DNA of 64,000 nucleotides from Lacisediminihabitans sp040549525 (lineage in GTDB: Bacteria; Actinomycetota; Actinomycetes; Actinomycetales; Microbacteriaceae): positions 124,001-188,000 of the forward strand of contig NZ_JBEPTM010000004.1 of the NCBI RefSeq assembly GCF_040549525.1. Direction: 5' to 3'. Below, one piece after another: positions 35,406 to 43,441 of the stretch (the first letter of the stretch is position 1; each line of letters opens with the position of its first letter). The translations under genes were made by a program, and so were the position numbers. Below the pieces are notes generated by a model. The model saw only the letters and a list, made by a program, of their open reading frames with translations. It was not told the origin of the DNA and did no database searches.

Positions 35406-36760
35406 TGCCCTACGAGGATCGCGCTCGACTCGCGGGGCTCTGGCAGGCCGAGATCGACCTGTTCCGCGCCCAGCGTCCGCGTTCGGCACAACTCTTCGCC
35501 GAGGCCACGCCCCACCTGCCGGACGGCGTGCCGATGCTCTGGATGGCCAAGTGGCCGGGGCCCTGGCCCGTGTACGTGCAGAGCGCTTCCGGTTCGCACT
35601 TTCTCGACGTGGACGGCATCGACCACGTCGACCTGTGTCTCGGCGATACGGGCGCGATGTGCGGTCATGCGCCCCCGCCCGCCGTGGCCGCGATCTCCGC
35701 GCAGCTCGCCAAGGGCTCGACCTTCATGCTTCCCACTGCGGATGCCGCGGCTGCGGCCGCACTCCTCGCCGAGCGTTTCGGGGTGCCCGCCTGGCAGTTC
35801 AGCCTCTCCGCGACCGACGCCAACCGCAGCCTCATCCGCTATGCGCGCCAGGTGACCGGCCGTCCGAAGATCGTGGTGCACGACTACTGCTATCACGGCA
35901 CCGTCGACGAGGCCTATGCCACCCTCGACGACTCCGGCGCGGTCGTCGAACGCCGGGGCACGATCGGGGCACCGGTGCCCCCGAGCCTCACGACCGCGGT
36001 CGTTCCCTTCAACGACATCGAGGCCCTCGAGGTCGTGCTCGCAACCGGTGAGATCGCCGCAATGCTGATGGAGCCCGCTCTCACCAACATCGGGATCGTG
36101 CTGCCCGACCCGGGATATCACGCCGCCGTGCGTGAGCTCTGCACCCGCTTCGGCGTGATCCTGATCATCGACGAGACCCACACCCTGTCCGCCGGGCCAG
36201 GGGGGATGATCGCCAGGGATGGCCTCGACCCGGACGCCGTGGTCGTGGGCAAGAGCATAGGTGGAGGCATTCCCGCCGGGGCATATGGAATGACCGCATC
36301 CTTCTCCGCTCTCGTGCGCGAGTCGTTGGAACTGGAAGACATCGACGTCGGGGGAGTCGGAGGCACCCTCGCGGGCAATGCGCTTTCTCTCGCCGGCATC
36401 CGTGCCACCCTGTCGCAGGTGTTGACCGCCGATGCCTTCCCGACAATGATCGATCGCGCCACCGAATGGACGGTCGGCGTGCAGTCGGCGCTCGACGAAT
36501 TCCACGTTCCGTGGCAGGTCACCCAACTCGGAGCCCGGGCGGAATACAGCTTCCGGCAGACAGCGCCCCACGATGGTGCGGAGGCCGCGCATGCCGACGA
36601 CTTCGAGCTGCAGCAGTACCTCCACCTGCACGCCCTCAACCGCGGCATCCTCATCACGCCATTCCACAACATGGCGCTGATGGCCCCGAGCACCACTGCG
36701 GCCGATGTCGAGCGGCATACCGTGGCTTTTCGCGAGGCGGTAGTGAGCCTGTTCGCCTGA
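35405..36760 (+). CDS. Class III aminotransferase in the polyamine transport operon
   Basis: A 451-residue PLP enzyme resembling glutamate-1-semialdehyde aminomutase-like transaminases (GAMCGHAPPPA, STFMLPT). The cofactor aspartate is D256 in IIDETHT and the Schiff-base lysine K283 in VVGKSIGGG. The chromosomal hemL is unlikely to be here, since the gene is the last of the potDABC operon with a one-base overlap (TGATG), so it probably acts on an imported amine. TTG at 35402 is an in-frame alternative start. It is clearly different in sequence from the aminotransferases at 8235 and 39029. The substrate is unknown. Confidence 0.85.
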   Translation: MPYEDRARLAGLWQAEIDLFRAQRPRSAQLFAEATPHLPDGVPMLWMAKWPGPWPVYVQSASGSHFLDVDGIDHVDLCLGDTGAMCGHAPPPAVAAISAQLAKGSTFMLPTADAAAAAALLAERFGVPAWQFSLSATDANRSLIRYARQVTGRPKIVVHDYCYHGTVDEAYATLDDSGAVVERRGTIGAPVPPSLTTAVVPFNDIEALEVVLATGEIAAMLMEPALTNIGIVLPDPGYHAAVRELCTRFGVILIIDETHTLSAGPGGMIARDGLDPDAVVVGKSIGGGIPAGAYGMTASFSALVRESLELEDIDVGGVGGTLAGNALSLAGIRATLSQVLTADAFPTMIDRATEWTVGVQSALDEFHVPWQVTQLGARAEYSFRQTAPHDGAEAAHADDFELQQYLHLHALNRGILITPFHNMALMAPSTTAADVERHTVAFREAVVSLFA

Positions 36761-36779
36761 GCGCATCGAGCGCTGGGCG

Positions 36780-36850
36780 TGCGCTGGGCCACGCGTCGGG
36801 CCGAAGTGTGTGCGCTGGGCCACGCGTCGGGCCGAAGCGTGTGCGCTGGG
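36780..36850. repeat. 31-bp tandem repeat, 2.3 copies
   Basis: Two units (36780-36810, 36811-36841) differ at one position and are followed by nine bases of a third; the unit begins TGCGCTGGGCCACGCGTCGG. Directly downstream is a low-complexity run of CCCCTGCCG units (36866-36906). The 220-base gap holds no gene. Confidence 0.8.
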
Positions 36851-36910
36851 ATCGCCGCCGGGCGGTGCCCCTGCCGCCCCTGCCGCCCCTGCCTTCCCCT
36901 GCCGTGCCCT

Positions 36911-36968
36911 CGAGTTGCACTCTTTTGCGGCCTTGCCGGCGCTCTCACCCGCAAAAGAGTGCAACTCG
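36911..36968. repeat. Palindromic repeat, copy 1 (3' side of the DUF559 gene)
   Basis: A perfect 20-base inverted repeat (arms 36911-36930 and 36949-36968; left arm CGAGTTGCACTCTTTTGCGG) with an 18-base spacer. A near-identical palindrome occurs at 37951-38010 on the other side of the DUF559 gene. It may also act as a bidirectional terminator between convergent genes. Confidence 0.85.
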
Positions 36969-36980
36969 GCTCCGCTGGGT

Positions 36981-37877
36981 TCAGCGGTGTGCGAGCAGCC
37001 GACGGATGCGCACCACGAGCTCGGCCGGGTCCTTCAGGTCGTCGGCATTCAATTCCATCACCCTCCAGCCGTGGGCCTCCAGCTTCGATCGACGGGTCAT
37101 GTCCGCCCGCCACTGACCCTTCGTCGTGCGGTGGTAGTCCCCCTGGTACTCGAGCACCAGACGAAGCCCTTCGAAGATGAAATCGGTGCGGGCGATGAAC
37201 TCTCCGAACTGCCCTGTCACTTCACGATTGATCTGCGGTGTAGGGAATCCGGCATCCTCGAGAATCAGTCGCAGCCGTGATTCCGGCGGCGACTCGGCGC
37301 GTTCGTTGAGACGCCGAACCGCTCGGTCGAGCGCCCGGGAGCCCCGCCTGCCGCCTCGCAAGCGGATCGCTTCCTCGAGGGCGAGCCTGGTGGTGAACGG
37401 CCTTCGCCAGTGGATGAGGAAGTCGCCGGCGGCGACGAGATCCTCGAACTCGAGCTGGTCAGCAAGGTCCGTCCACGTGCGCACGGCGGATGTGACCCGA
37501 AGGTCCGACAACACGCTGACATCGGGCGGCGTCACCGCCAGCCGATGCCCAACCACCCCGCGCGCGGAGAGTGCGCGCGACGGTGACGGGACCCCCACGT
37601 GAAGCCGATCGTCGTGCTCGAGGGCCCACGGGAGCGGGATGCCGTGAATCAGCGCGGCGGTCGAATGGCTGAAGAATGCGCGTTCGGGCATCCTCAACTG
37701 CAGCAGCGCGCACCTCTCGCGGAGGACCGTCGGTGAGCTGGTAGCGCGCACGCCCCAGACGCTGCGATCGAGGTCCCCGGCACGCAGTCGACTCGGCGTG
37801 ATTCCCAAGTCCCGTGCGGCGCCGACAGTGAATCCGTGCGGAGGAAGCCCAGGCGGAAGGGCAGCGGCTCGGGTCAT
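36981..37877 (-). CDS. Solitary protein with AbiEi-like N-terminus and DUF559 nuclease-like C-terminus
   Basis: A 298-residue protein. The N-terminal part (MTRAAALPPGLPPHGFTVGA..LGITPSRLRAGDL) resembles the winged-helix AbiEi-type antitoxin domain often fused to DUF559. The C-terminal part has PPESRLRLILEDAG, then RTDFIFEGLRLVLEYQGDYH, the Asp/Glu-x-Gln core of the Vsr-like DUF559 PD-(D/E)xK fold, ending HGWRVMELNADDL. It has no partner gene and is bracketed by two copies of the same palindrome (36911-36968, 37951-38010), which suggests a mobile or repeat-associated unit. I chose the ATG at 37877; a GTG at 37961 would extend the gene into the palindrome. Nuclease activity is inferred from the fold. 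Confidence 0.8.
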   Translation of the reverse strand: MTRAAALPPGLPPHGFTVGAARDLGITPSRLRAGDLDRSVWGVRATSSPTVLRERCALLQLRMPERAFFSHSTAALIHGIPLPWALEHDDRLHVGVPSPSRALSARGVVGHRLAVTPPDVSVLSDLRVTSAVRTWTDLADQLEFEDLVAAGDFLIHWRRPFTTRLALEEAIRLRGGRRGSRALDRAVRRLNERAESPPESRLRLILEDAGFPTPQINREVTGQFGEFIARTDFIFEGLRLVLEYQGDYHRTTKGQWRADMTRRSKLEAHGWRVMELNADDLKDPAELVVRIRRLLAHR

Positions 37878-37950
37878 CCGTCGAGGGTGCCAGTTCGCGA
37901 TCCTCCGCGCGCGAATCGTCCACAGGGCCCGACCGCGCGGGATTCCGCGC

Positions 37951-38010
37951 GCGAGTTGCACCCTTTTGCGACCTTTTACCGAAGTGCACCCACAAAAGAG
38001 TGCAACTCGC
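37951..38010. repeat. Palindromic repeat, copy 2 (5' side of the DUF559 gene)
   Basis: Arms GCGAGTTGCACCCTTTTG (37951-37968) and CAAAAGAGTGCAACTCGC (37993-38010) pair over 18 bases with one mismatch around a 24-base spacer. The core GAGTTGCAC(T/C)CTTTTGCG is the same as in copy 1. Confidence 0.85.
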
Positions 38011-38060
38011 GGGAGAAGGGTCGCGCGAGAAAACTCGCGGGAGGAAGCTCGCGCGCGACG
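38005..38060. repeat. 28-bp imperfect tandem duplication
   Basis: Units 38005-38032 and 38033-38060 both begin ACTCGCGGGAG and end in a TCGCGCG-type stretch. The duplication starts within the right arm of palindrome copy 2 and runs up to the stop codon of the asparaginase gene. Confidence 0.65.
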
Positions 38061-39032
38061 TCAGGTGCCGCGCACGACCTCGGACACGCGGATGGCTCCG
38101 ACCGGCAGTCCTCCGCCTAGCACCTTCTCGGTGGTCAGCGCGCCAACCCGGTCGGCGTCCTCACGCGAAATGGCGCCGACAGAGGCGAGCATCCCGAGAG
38201 CGACGAGAGAGGTCGCGCGAGCGCTGCCGTCCAGCATCTTGAGCGCCACGGCCGTGCCGTCGGGGGCGCCCATCACGATGACGCCCTCTGCGCCGCCCTT
38301 GGTGAGCAGGCCGAGCTGTTCGATCACGACGGTGTTGGCGCGACCCGGCCCATCGATGGCCCAGGGCTCGGCCATTACCGCGGCCGTGAGGAGCGCAGCG
38401 GAGGGATCGCGCGATGACGAGACTCGCCCGACAGCGGTCGCGAGTCCGCGCAGCGTTGTCGCGAACACCGGTGCGCCGCAGCCGTCGACACCGACGTGCC
38501 CGACCGGTTCACCGGTGAATTCCTCCACGGTGGCGCGGATCCGCTGCTGCAACGGATGCTCCGGATCGAGGTAGCTCGTGGTGTCCCAGCCGTTCTGCAC
38601 ACAGGCCAGCAGGAAAGCGGCGTGCTTTCCGGAACAGTTCATCGTGATGCGCGCCGGGGCGGATGCCGCCGACCTCGATGCGCTGTCGAGCGGCCAATCG
38701 ACCGGACACTGGAGTGCCCCCTCGTCGAGATCGGCACGCTCGAGAATCGACCGCACCACGTCCACGTGTGCCGCGGTGCCGGCATGGCTGGCCGTGGAGA
38801 GCACGAGTTGCGCGCCGGCGAGGGAGACCCCCGAGCGCAGCACAGCGATGGCTTGGAAGAACTTGAGCGAGGAGCGGCCGAAGACGAGGGCATCCACGTC
38901 TCCGAGGGCGCGCAGCACAGACCCATCCGGCGAGACGACCAGCGCAGCACCGAGGTGGCGCGATTCGTCGAGCCCCGATCGCGAGAGGATCGCCAGTTCG
39001 ACGACACCGGTGGGGTCGAGAGGGTGGCTCAC
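38061..39032 (-). CDS. L-asparaginase II-family amidohydrolase
   Basis: A 323-residue enzyme of the Rhizobium etli-type asparaginase II family, unrelated to the AnsA/AnsB fold. Diagnostic segments are FGRSSLKFFQAIAVL (RSSxKxFQ), STASHAGTAAH (SxSH), the nucleophile region MNCSGKHAAFL and VGVDGCGAPVFA. It hydrolyses asparagine to aspartate and ammonia in the cytoplasm. The GTG at 39032 overlaps the stop of the GABA aminotransferase gene by four bases, so the two are co-translated, suggesting joint nitrogen salvage. Confidence 0.92.
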   Translation of the reverse strand: MSHPLDPTGVVELAILSRSGLDESRHLGAALVVSPDGSVLRALGDVDALVFGRSSLKFFQAIAVLRSGVSLAGAQLVLSTASHAGTAAHVDVVRSILERADLDEGALQCPVDWPLDSASRSAASAPARITMNCSGKHAAFLLACVQNGWDTTSYLDPEHPLQQRIRATVEEFTGEPVGHVGVDGCGAPVFATTLRGLATAVGRVSSSRDPSAALLTAAVMAEPWAIDGPGRANTVVIEQLGLLTKGGAEGVIVMGAPDGTAVALKMLDGSARATSLVALGMLASVGAISREDADRVGALTTEKVLGGGLPVGAIRVSEVVRGT

Positions 39033-40378
39033 AGTGCCGAGAGGGCGTCGTCGAGCACCCGGAGGGCCTCGTTCAGCAGCTCAGTCGAGATCGCGAGCGA
39101 GGGAAGGAAGCGGATGATGTTGCCGTAGGTTCCGGCACTCAGCAGCAGAACGCCGTTCTGGGCCGCGAACGCGGTGATCGCGGAGACCGCGGCCGCGTTG
39201 GGGGTATGGGTGCCCGGCTCGACCAGTTCGATCGCGATCATCGCTCCGATGCCTCGCACGTCTCCGATCACCGGATGGCGCTTCTGCATCTCGAGCAGGG
39301 CTGGCATGAGCACGCCCTCGATGCGCGCCCCCTCGGCGAGGAGGTTCTTCGACTCGATCTCGTCGAAGACGGCGATGGCGGCTGCCGCGGCGACCGGGTT
39401 GCCAGCGAAGGTGCCGCCGAGTCCACCGGGATGGGAGGCATCCATGATGTCTGCTCTGCCGGTCACCCCGGCGATCGGAAGTCCACCAGCTATGCCTTTA
39501 GCGCTCAGGACCATGTCGGGAATCACCCCGAAGTGTTCGATGGCGAAGTACTTGCCCGTGCGCGCCATGCCGCTCTGAATCTCGTCGGCGACGAACACGA
39601 TGCCGTTGGCAGTGCACCACTCACGAAGGGCACCGAAGTACCCCTCCGCGGCGACGACGAAACCGCCCTCGCCCTGGATCGGCTCGACGACCAGGCAGGC
39701 GAGATCGCTCGCACCGACGGACTTCTCGAGGTACGAGATGGTGCGGGCCGCGGCATCCGCTCCGCTCAGTCCGTCGTGGAAGGGGTAGGAGTTCGGGGCG
39801 TGGTGCACGTCGCTCGCGAAGGGTCCGAAGCCGAGCTTGTACGGCATGGCCTTGAAGGTCATGGCCATGGTGAGGTTGGTGCGGCCGTGATAGGCGTGGT
39901 CGAGCACGGCGACGCCGGTGCGGCCGGTGAACTTGCGGGCGATCTTCACGGCGTTCTCCACGGCCTCCGCGCCCGAGTTAAGCAGCACCGTCTTCTTGGC
40001 GAAATCGCCGGGGGTGTGCTCGGCCAGCAGTTCCGCAACGCGCACATAGCCCTCATACGGAGTCACGGTGAACATCACGTGGGTGAAAGCCGCGAGCTGG
40101 GCGGATGCCGCTGCAACGACGGCCGCGTCGGTGTGGCCGATCGTCATCACGCCGATGCCGGCCCCGAGGTCGATGAACTGGTTGCCGTCGACATCCACCA
40201 CTATCGCACCGTGCGCGCGCTCGATGAAGACGGGGATGGCGGATGCGACGCCCACCGGGATCACCGCGAGGCGTCGCGCCTGCAGCGCCTGCGAACGCGG
40301 CCCGGGGATCGCCGTGACGATGCGGCGCTCCGGAACGATTTCGGCGGAATCGAGGGTGGGGGAGAGGGTGTCGGTCAT
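39029..40378 (-). CDS. gabT: 4-aminobutyrate aminotransferase
   Basis: A 449-residue class III aminotransferase. It has the GabT-type N-terminus (IPGPRSQALQARR), NSGAEAVENAVK for cofactor phosphate, HAYHGRT, D265 in VADEIQSGM, and the Schiff-base lysine K294 in SAKGIAGGLP. GabT converts GABA and 2-oxoglutarate to succinate semialdehyde and glutamate, the step after putrescine is turned into GABA by the module at 6785-11698. A TAGAAT hexamer lies six bases before the ATG. A succinate-semialdehyde dehydrogenase is not in the window. Confidence 0.95.
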   Translation of the reverse strand: MTDTLSPTLDSAEIVPERRIVTAIPGPRSQALQARRLAVIPVGVASAIPVFIERAHGAIVVDVDGNQFIDLGAGIGVMTIGHTDAAVVAAASAQLAAFTHVMFTVTPYEGYVRVAELLAEHTPGDFAKKTVLLNSGAEAVENAVKIARKFTGRTGVAVLDHAYHGRTNLTMAMTFKAMPYKLGFGPFASDVHHAPNSYPFHDGLSGADAAARTISYLEKSVGASDLACLVVEPIQGEGGFVVAAEGYFGALREWCTANGIVFVADEIQSGMARTGKYFAIEHFGVIPDMVLSAKGIAGGLPIAGVTGRADIMDASHPGGLGGTFAGNPVAAAAAIAVFDEIESKNLLAEGARIEGVLMPALLEMQKRHPVIGDVRGIGAMIAIELVEPGTHTPNAAAVSAITAFAAQNGVLLLSAGTYGNIIRFLPSLAISTELLNEALRVLDDALSAL

Positions 40379-40384
40379 CCAAAA

Positions 40385-40390
40385 ATTCTA
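40385..40390 (-). promoter_or_regulatory. -10 element of gabT, leaderless
   Basis: TAGAAT on the minus strand ends six bases before the gabT ATG at 40378. The gap to the divergent OsmC gene is only 38 bases, so both promoters are packed together. Confidence 0.5.
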
Positions 40391-40403
40391 CCGCCGGAGG
40401 GCG

Positions 40404-40409
40404 TAGCGT
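40404..40409 (+). promoter_or_regulatory. -10 element of the OsmC gene, leaderless
   Basis: TAGCGT is followed by seven bases and the GTG at 40417. The same hexamer precedes dxr. Confidence 0.45.
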
Positions 40410-40416
40410 TCAGAGG

Positions 40417-40890
40417 GTGAACCACGAACATCACTTCGCCGTTTCCCTCGAATGGACCGGCAATCGCGGCACCGGAACGAGCGGCTACAAGGCGTACGGG
40501 CGCGATCACGTCGTACGGGCCGAGGGCAAGCACGAGATCAGCGGGTCATCCGATCGGGTCTTCCACGGTGACGCCGATCGCTGGAATCCCGAGGAGATGC
40601 TCATCGCCGCCCTCAGCCAGTGTCACCTGCTCAGCTACCTCCACGTCGCGGCGAGCAACGGCGTGATCGTGACGGACTACACGGATGCCGCCACAGGCAT
40701 CATGGAGCAGACGGCGGACGGGGGCGGACACTTCACCTCTGTGACACTTCGCCCGGTCGTGACGATCGCGACGGGTGATCGCGAGCTCGCGCTCTCCCTG
40801 CACCGCGAGGCGAGACTCAAGTGTTTCATCGCCAGTTCGATGAACTTTCCGGTGGGGCACGAGCCGCGGGTGCTGTTCCGGTCCGAATAG
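40417..40890 (+). CDS. OsmC/Ohr-family peroxidase-like protein
   Basis: A 157-residue protein of the OsmC fold, a family of thiol-dependent peroxidases that reduce organic hydroperoxides in the cytoplasm. The two reactive cysteines are in LSQCHLLSYLH (about 68) and LKCFIASSMNFPV (about 132), spaced as in OsmC. The N-terminus HFAVSLEWTGNRGTGTSGYK is typical of the YhfA/OsmC subgroup. The GTG start is favoured by the -10 hexamer seven bases upstream. It diverges from gabT. Confidence 0.92.
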   Translation: MNHEHHFAVSLEWTGNRGTGTSGYKAYGRDHVVRAEGKHEISGSSDRVFHGDADRWNPEEMLIAALSQCHLLSYLHVAASNGVIVTDYTDAATGIMEQTADGGGHFTSVTLRPVVTIATGDRELALSLHREARLKCFIASSMNFPVGHEPRVLFRSE

Positions 40891-40957
40891 GACGGCGAAT
40901 CCGCGACATTCAGTGTTTGGTCAGCTTGATCATGGGCTGTGCCCCCACACTTGACCG

Positions 40958-41935
40958 GTGAAGAAAACACTCTCGGTGAAGAAATCCCTGTCGGTCTTGG
41001 CCATCGCCGCGCTCGCCTTCTCTCTGGCGGCCTGCAGTTCGTCCACCTCGGCAGACGGTTGCACCCCGACGGCCTCCGGCTCCAACTCGAGCAAGGTGAA
41101 GGTCACCGGCAAGTTCGGCTCCGCGCCGACCGTGAAGTTCACCAAGGGCCTCAGCACCACGAAGACGGAACGCTCGGTCGTGATCGACGGCAAGGGCGCC
41201 GTCGCCAAGGCGAACGGCACCGTCGAGGTGGATTACACCGCCTACGACGCCGCGTCCGGCAAGAAGATCGACGCCACGACCTACAAAAAGGGATCGACCA
41301 CGTCGTTCCAGCTCAAGGACACCAGCATCCTGCCCGGAATGATCAAGGGCCTGCAGTGTTCGCCCGCGGGCAGCCGCGTCGTCGCGGTCATCCCCCCGGC
41401 GGATGCCTTCAAGGCGGCCGGCTCGGCTGGGCTCGGCGTCAAGGGCACCGACTCGCTCGTCTTCGTCTTCGACGTCGTCACGGTGGCAGCACCGGTGAAG
41501 GTGCTCCCGAAGGCCAACGGTGCCGTCCAGAAGCCGGTGGCCGGACTCCCGACGGTGAAGCTCGCCTCCAACGGTGAGCCGACCATCACCGTGCCGAAGG
41601 CCGATGCGCCGACCGACCTGAAGATCGCGGATCTCAAGAAGGGCACCGGCACAACGGTCAAGTCCGGAGACACCGTCACCGTGCACTACACGGGCGTCAT
41701 CTGGGCGACGGGCAAGGTGTTCGATTCCAGCTGGACCCGCGGCACGCCCGCGAGCTTCGCTACCACGGGCGTCATCCCCGGCTTCGGTAAGGCTCTCGTC
41801 GGCCAGAAGGTCGGATCCCAGGTCATCGCGGTCATCCCGCCGGCCGACGGATACGGCACCGGCGGGCAGTCCGCCGCCGGCATCAGCGGCACGGATACCC
41901 TCGTGTTCGTCGTGGACATCCTCGCCACCTCCTAA
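40958..41935 (+). CDS. Lipoprotein with two tandem FKBP-type peptidyl-prolyl isomerase domains
   Basis: A 325-residue lipoprotein. A signal peptide ends in the lipobox LAAC (Cys26). The first FKBP domain (about 85-180) starts VEVDYTAYDAASGKKID and the second (about 230-325) VTVHYTGVIWATGKVFDSSW, each ending with a V(I/V)PPAD ... LVFVxDxx strand. The second keeps more of the aromatic active-site residues (HYTG, FDSSW, GYG), so it is the likely catalytic unit, and the first may bind substrate. It would catalyse cis-trans proline isomerisation of exported proteins outside the membrane. Confidence 0.92.
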   Translation: MKKTLSVKKSLSVLAIAALAFSLAACSSSTSADGCTPTASGSNSSKVKVTGKFGSAPTVKFTKGLSTTKTERSVVIDGKGAVAKANGTVEVDYTAYDAASGKKIDATTYKKGSTTSFQLKDTSILPGMIKGLQCSPAGSRVVAVIPPADAFKAAGSAGLGVKGTDSLVFVFDVVTVAAPVKVLPKANGAVQKPVAGLPTVKLASNGEPTITVPKADAPTDLKIADLKKGTGTTVKSGDTVTVHYTGVIWATGKVFDSSWTRGTPASFATTGVIPGFGKALVGQKVGSQVIAVIPPADGYGTGGQSAAGISGTDTLVFVVDILATS

Positions 41936-41960
41936 CCTCGGGGCACGATTTCGGAACGGC

Positions 41961-41966
41961 TAGCGT
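41961..41966 (+). promoter_or_regulatory. -10 element of dxr, leaderless
   Basis: TAGCGT ends six bases before the dxr ATG at 41973; no Shine-Dalgarno sequence is present. Confidence 0.5.
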
Positions 41967-41972
41967 AGCCAT

Positions 41973-43055
41973 ATGCGTCGCGTCATCATCCTCGGTTCCA
42001 CTGGCTCAATCGGAGTGCAGGCGCTCGAGGTGATCGCCGCCAATCGCGACCGCTTCGAGATAGTCGGCCTCGCCGCGGGGTCCCGGCGCGACGCGGTGGA
42101 GGCACAGGCGGCGGCATTCGGAGTCGAGCACGTCGCCCTCGGTGAGATCGAGGCCGAACAGCTGGTGCGATCCGTCGAGGCGGATGTCGTGCTGAACGGC
42201 ATCACCGGATCGGTGGGGCTCGGCGCCACCCTCGCCGCGCTGGAGGTGGGGGCGACCCTCGCGCTCGCCAACAAAGAGAGCCTGATCGTCGGTGGCGAGC
42301 TGGTGATGGATGCCGCGGCCCCCGGACAGCTGGTGCCTGTCGACTCCGAGCACTCGGCGATCGCGCAGGCTCTGATGAGCGGAACCGCGGCCGAAGTGCG
42401 TCGTCTCGTGCTCACGGCATCCGGTGGGCCGTTCCGTGGTCGCACCCGCGAGTCGTTGCGCGATGTCTCGCCGAGGGAGGCGCTCGCGCACCCGACCTGG
42501 GACATGGGGCTCGTGGTCACCACCAACTCGTCGACCCTGGTGAACAAGGGGCTCGAGATCATCGAGGCGCACTACCTCTTCGACGTGCCCTACGACCGCA
42601 TCGACGTGACCGTGCATCCGCAGTCCATCGTGCACTCGATGGTGGAGTTCGTCGACGGATCGACCATCGCCCAATGCTCGCCGCCGGATATGCGGCTGCC
42701 GATCTCCCTCGGCCTCGATTGGCCGAACCGGGTCGCCGGAGTGGGTGCGCCGCTCGACTGGACGACCTCGAGCACGTGGACCTTCGAGCCCCTCGACGCC
42801 GAAGCCTTCCCGGCCGTCGAGTTGGCCAAGCGGGTGGGGCGAGAGGGAGGCACCTACCCCGCCGTATTCAACGCGGCCAACGAACAGGCGGTTCTCGCCT
42901 TCCACGCGGGACGGATCGGCTACCTCGACATCGTCGACACGGTCGCCGCGGTCGTGGACGCGCACTCGTCATCCGGTTCCCTCACCCGCGAGTCCCTCGC
43001 CGAAGCCGAACTCTCGGCCCGTGCGGATGCCGATAGGCTCATCGCTCTTCGCTAA
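41973..43055 (+). CDS. dxr: 1-deoxy-D-xylulose 5-phosphate reductoisomerase
   Basis: A 360-residue enzyme of the MEP isoprenoid pathway, converting DXP to MEP with NADPH. It has the N-terminal LGSTGSIGVQ nucleotide motif (7-16), LANKESLIVGG, the metal-binding PVDSEHSA and ASGGPFR segments, and HPQSIVHSMVEF. A second MEP-pathway gene, ispG, lies at 46205, in the order dxr-(kinase pair)-rseP-ispG; in many actinobacteria dxr, rseP and ispG are adjacent, so the minus-strand kinase pair looks inserted. Its stop overlaps that of the convergent lipoprotein by three bases. Confidence 0.97.
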   Translation: MRRVIILGSTGSIGVQALEVIAANRDRFEIVGLAAGSRRDAVEAQAAAFGVEHVALGEIEAEQLVRSVEADVVLNGITGSVGLGATLAALEVGATLALANKESLIVGGELVMDAAAPGQLVPVDSEHSAIAQALMSGTAAEVRRLVLTASGGPFRGRTRESLRDVSPREALAHPTWDMGLVVTTNSSTLVNKGLEIIEAHYLFDVPYDRIDVTVHPQSIVHSMVEFVDGSTIAQCSPPDMRLPISLGLDWPNRVAGVGAPLDWTTSSTWTFEPLDAEAFPAVELAKRVGREGGTYPAVFNAANEQAVLAFHAGRIGYLDIVDTVAAVVDAHSSSGSLTRESLAEAELSARADADRLIALR

Positions 43056-43441
43056 TGGTTCTTGCCGCTGTTGCCCTTGCCCGGCTTCTCGGTCTTGCCG
43101 GGTTTCTGGTCGGTCTGGGCGGCCACTGCGGCCTCGAGGTCGGCGCGCACGAGCGCAAGGGATTCCGTGATGCTCTCGAAGCGGGCAGCGGTCACCTCGC
43201 CCCGGGCGCGAGCATCCGCCAGGATCGCGGCCAGTTCGTCCAGTCGCGCGATCGCGGCGCTCGGGTCGCCGGCGGCGGATGCCGAACTCACCGCCAGTAC
43301 AGCGGACTGCAGACGCGACGCGACGGCAGCGGGGTAGGCGGAGGCCGTTGGAGTCCGAACCGGTGCGCCGGTGCCGACACACCCGGTGAGCGCGATCACG
43401 AGCACAAGAGCGCCGGTCGCCAGCGCCATCGCGCGCCTCAC
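43052..43441 (-). CDS. Small lipoprotein downstream of a Ser/Thr kinase
   Basis: A 129-residue protein of no recognised family. The signal peptide ends in the lipobox LTGC (Cys20). The mature part is Ala-rich and probably helical (about 40-105), with a Lys/Gly-rich tail (KPGKTEKPGKGNSGKNH). The GTG overlaps the kinase stop by four bases, so it is translationally coupled and may be its extracellular partner. A similar short helical segment ends the kinase (LGEHLRQLQQSV). Confidence 0.75.
   Translation of the reverse strand: MRRAMALATGALVLVIALTGCVGTGAPVRTPTASAYPAAVASRLQSAVLAVSSASAAGDPSAAIARLDELAAILADARARGEVTAARFESITESLALVRADLEAAVAAQTDQKPGKTEKPGKGNSGKNH

Noticed and set aside
36780..36850. Possible CRISPR array
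   Set aside because: The 31-bp units are directly adjacent with no unique spacers, and there are no cas genes.
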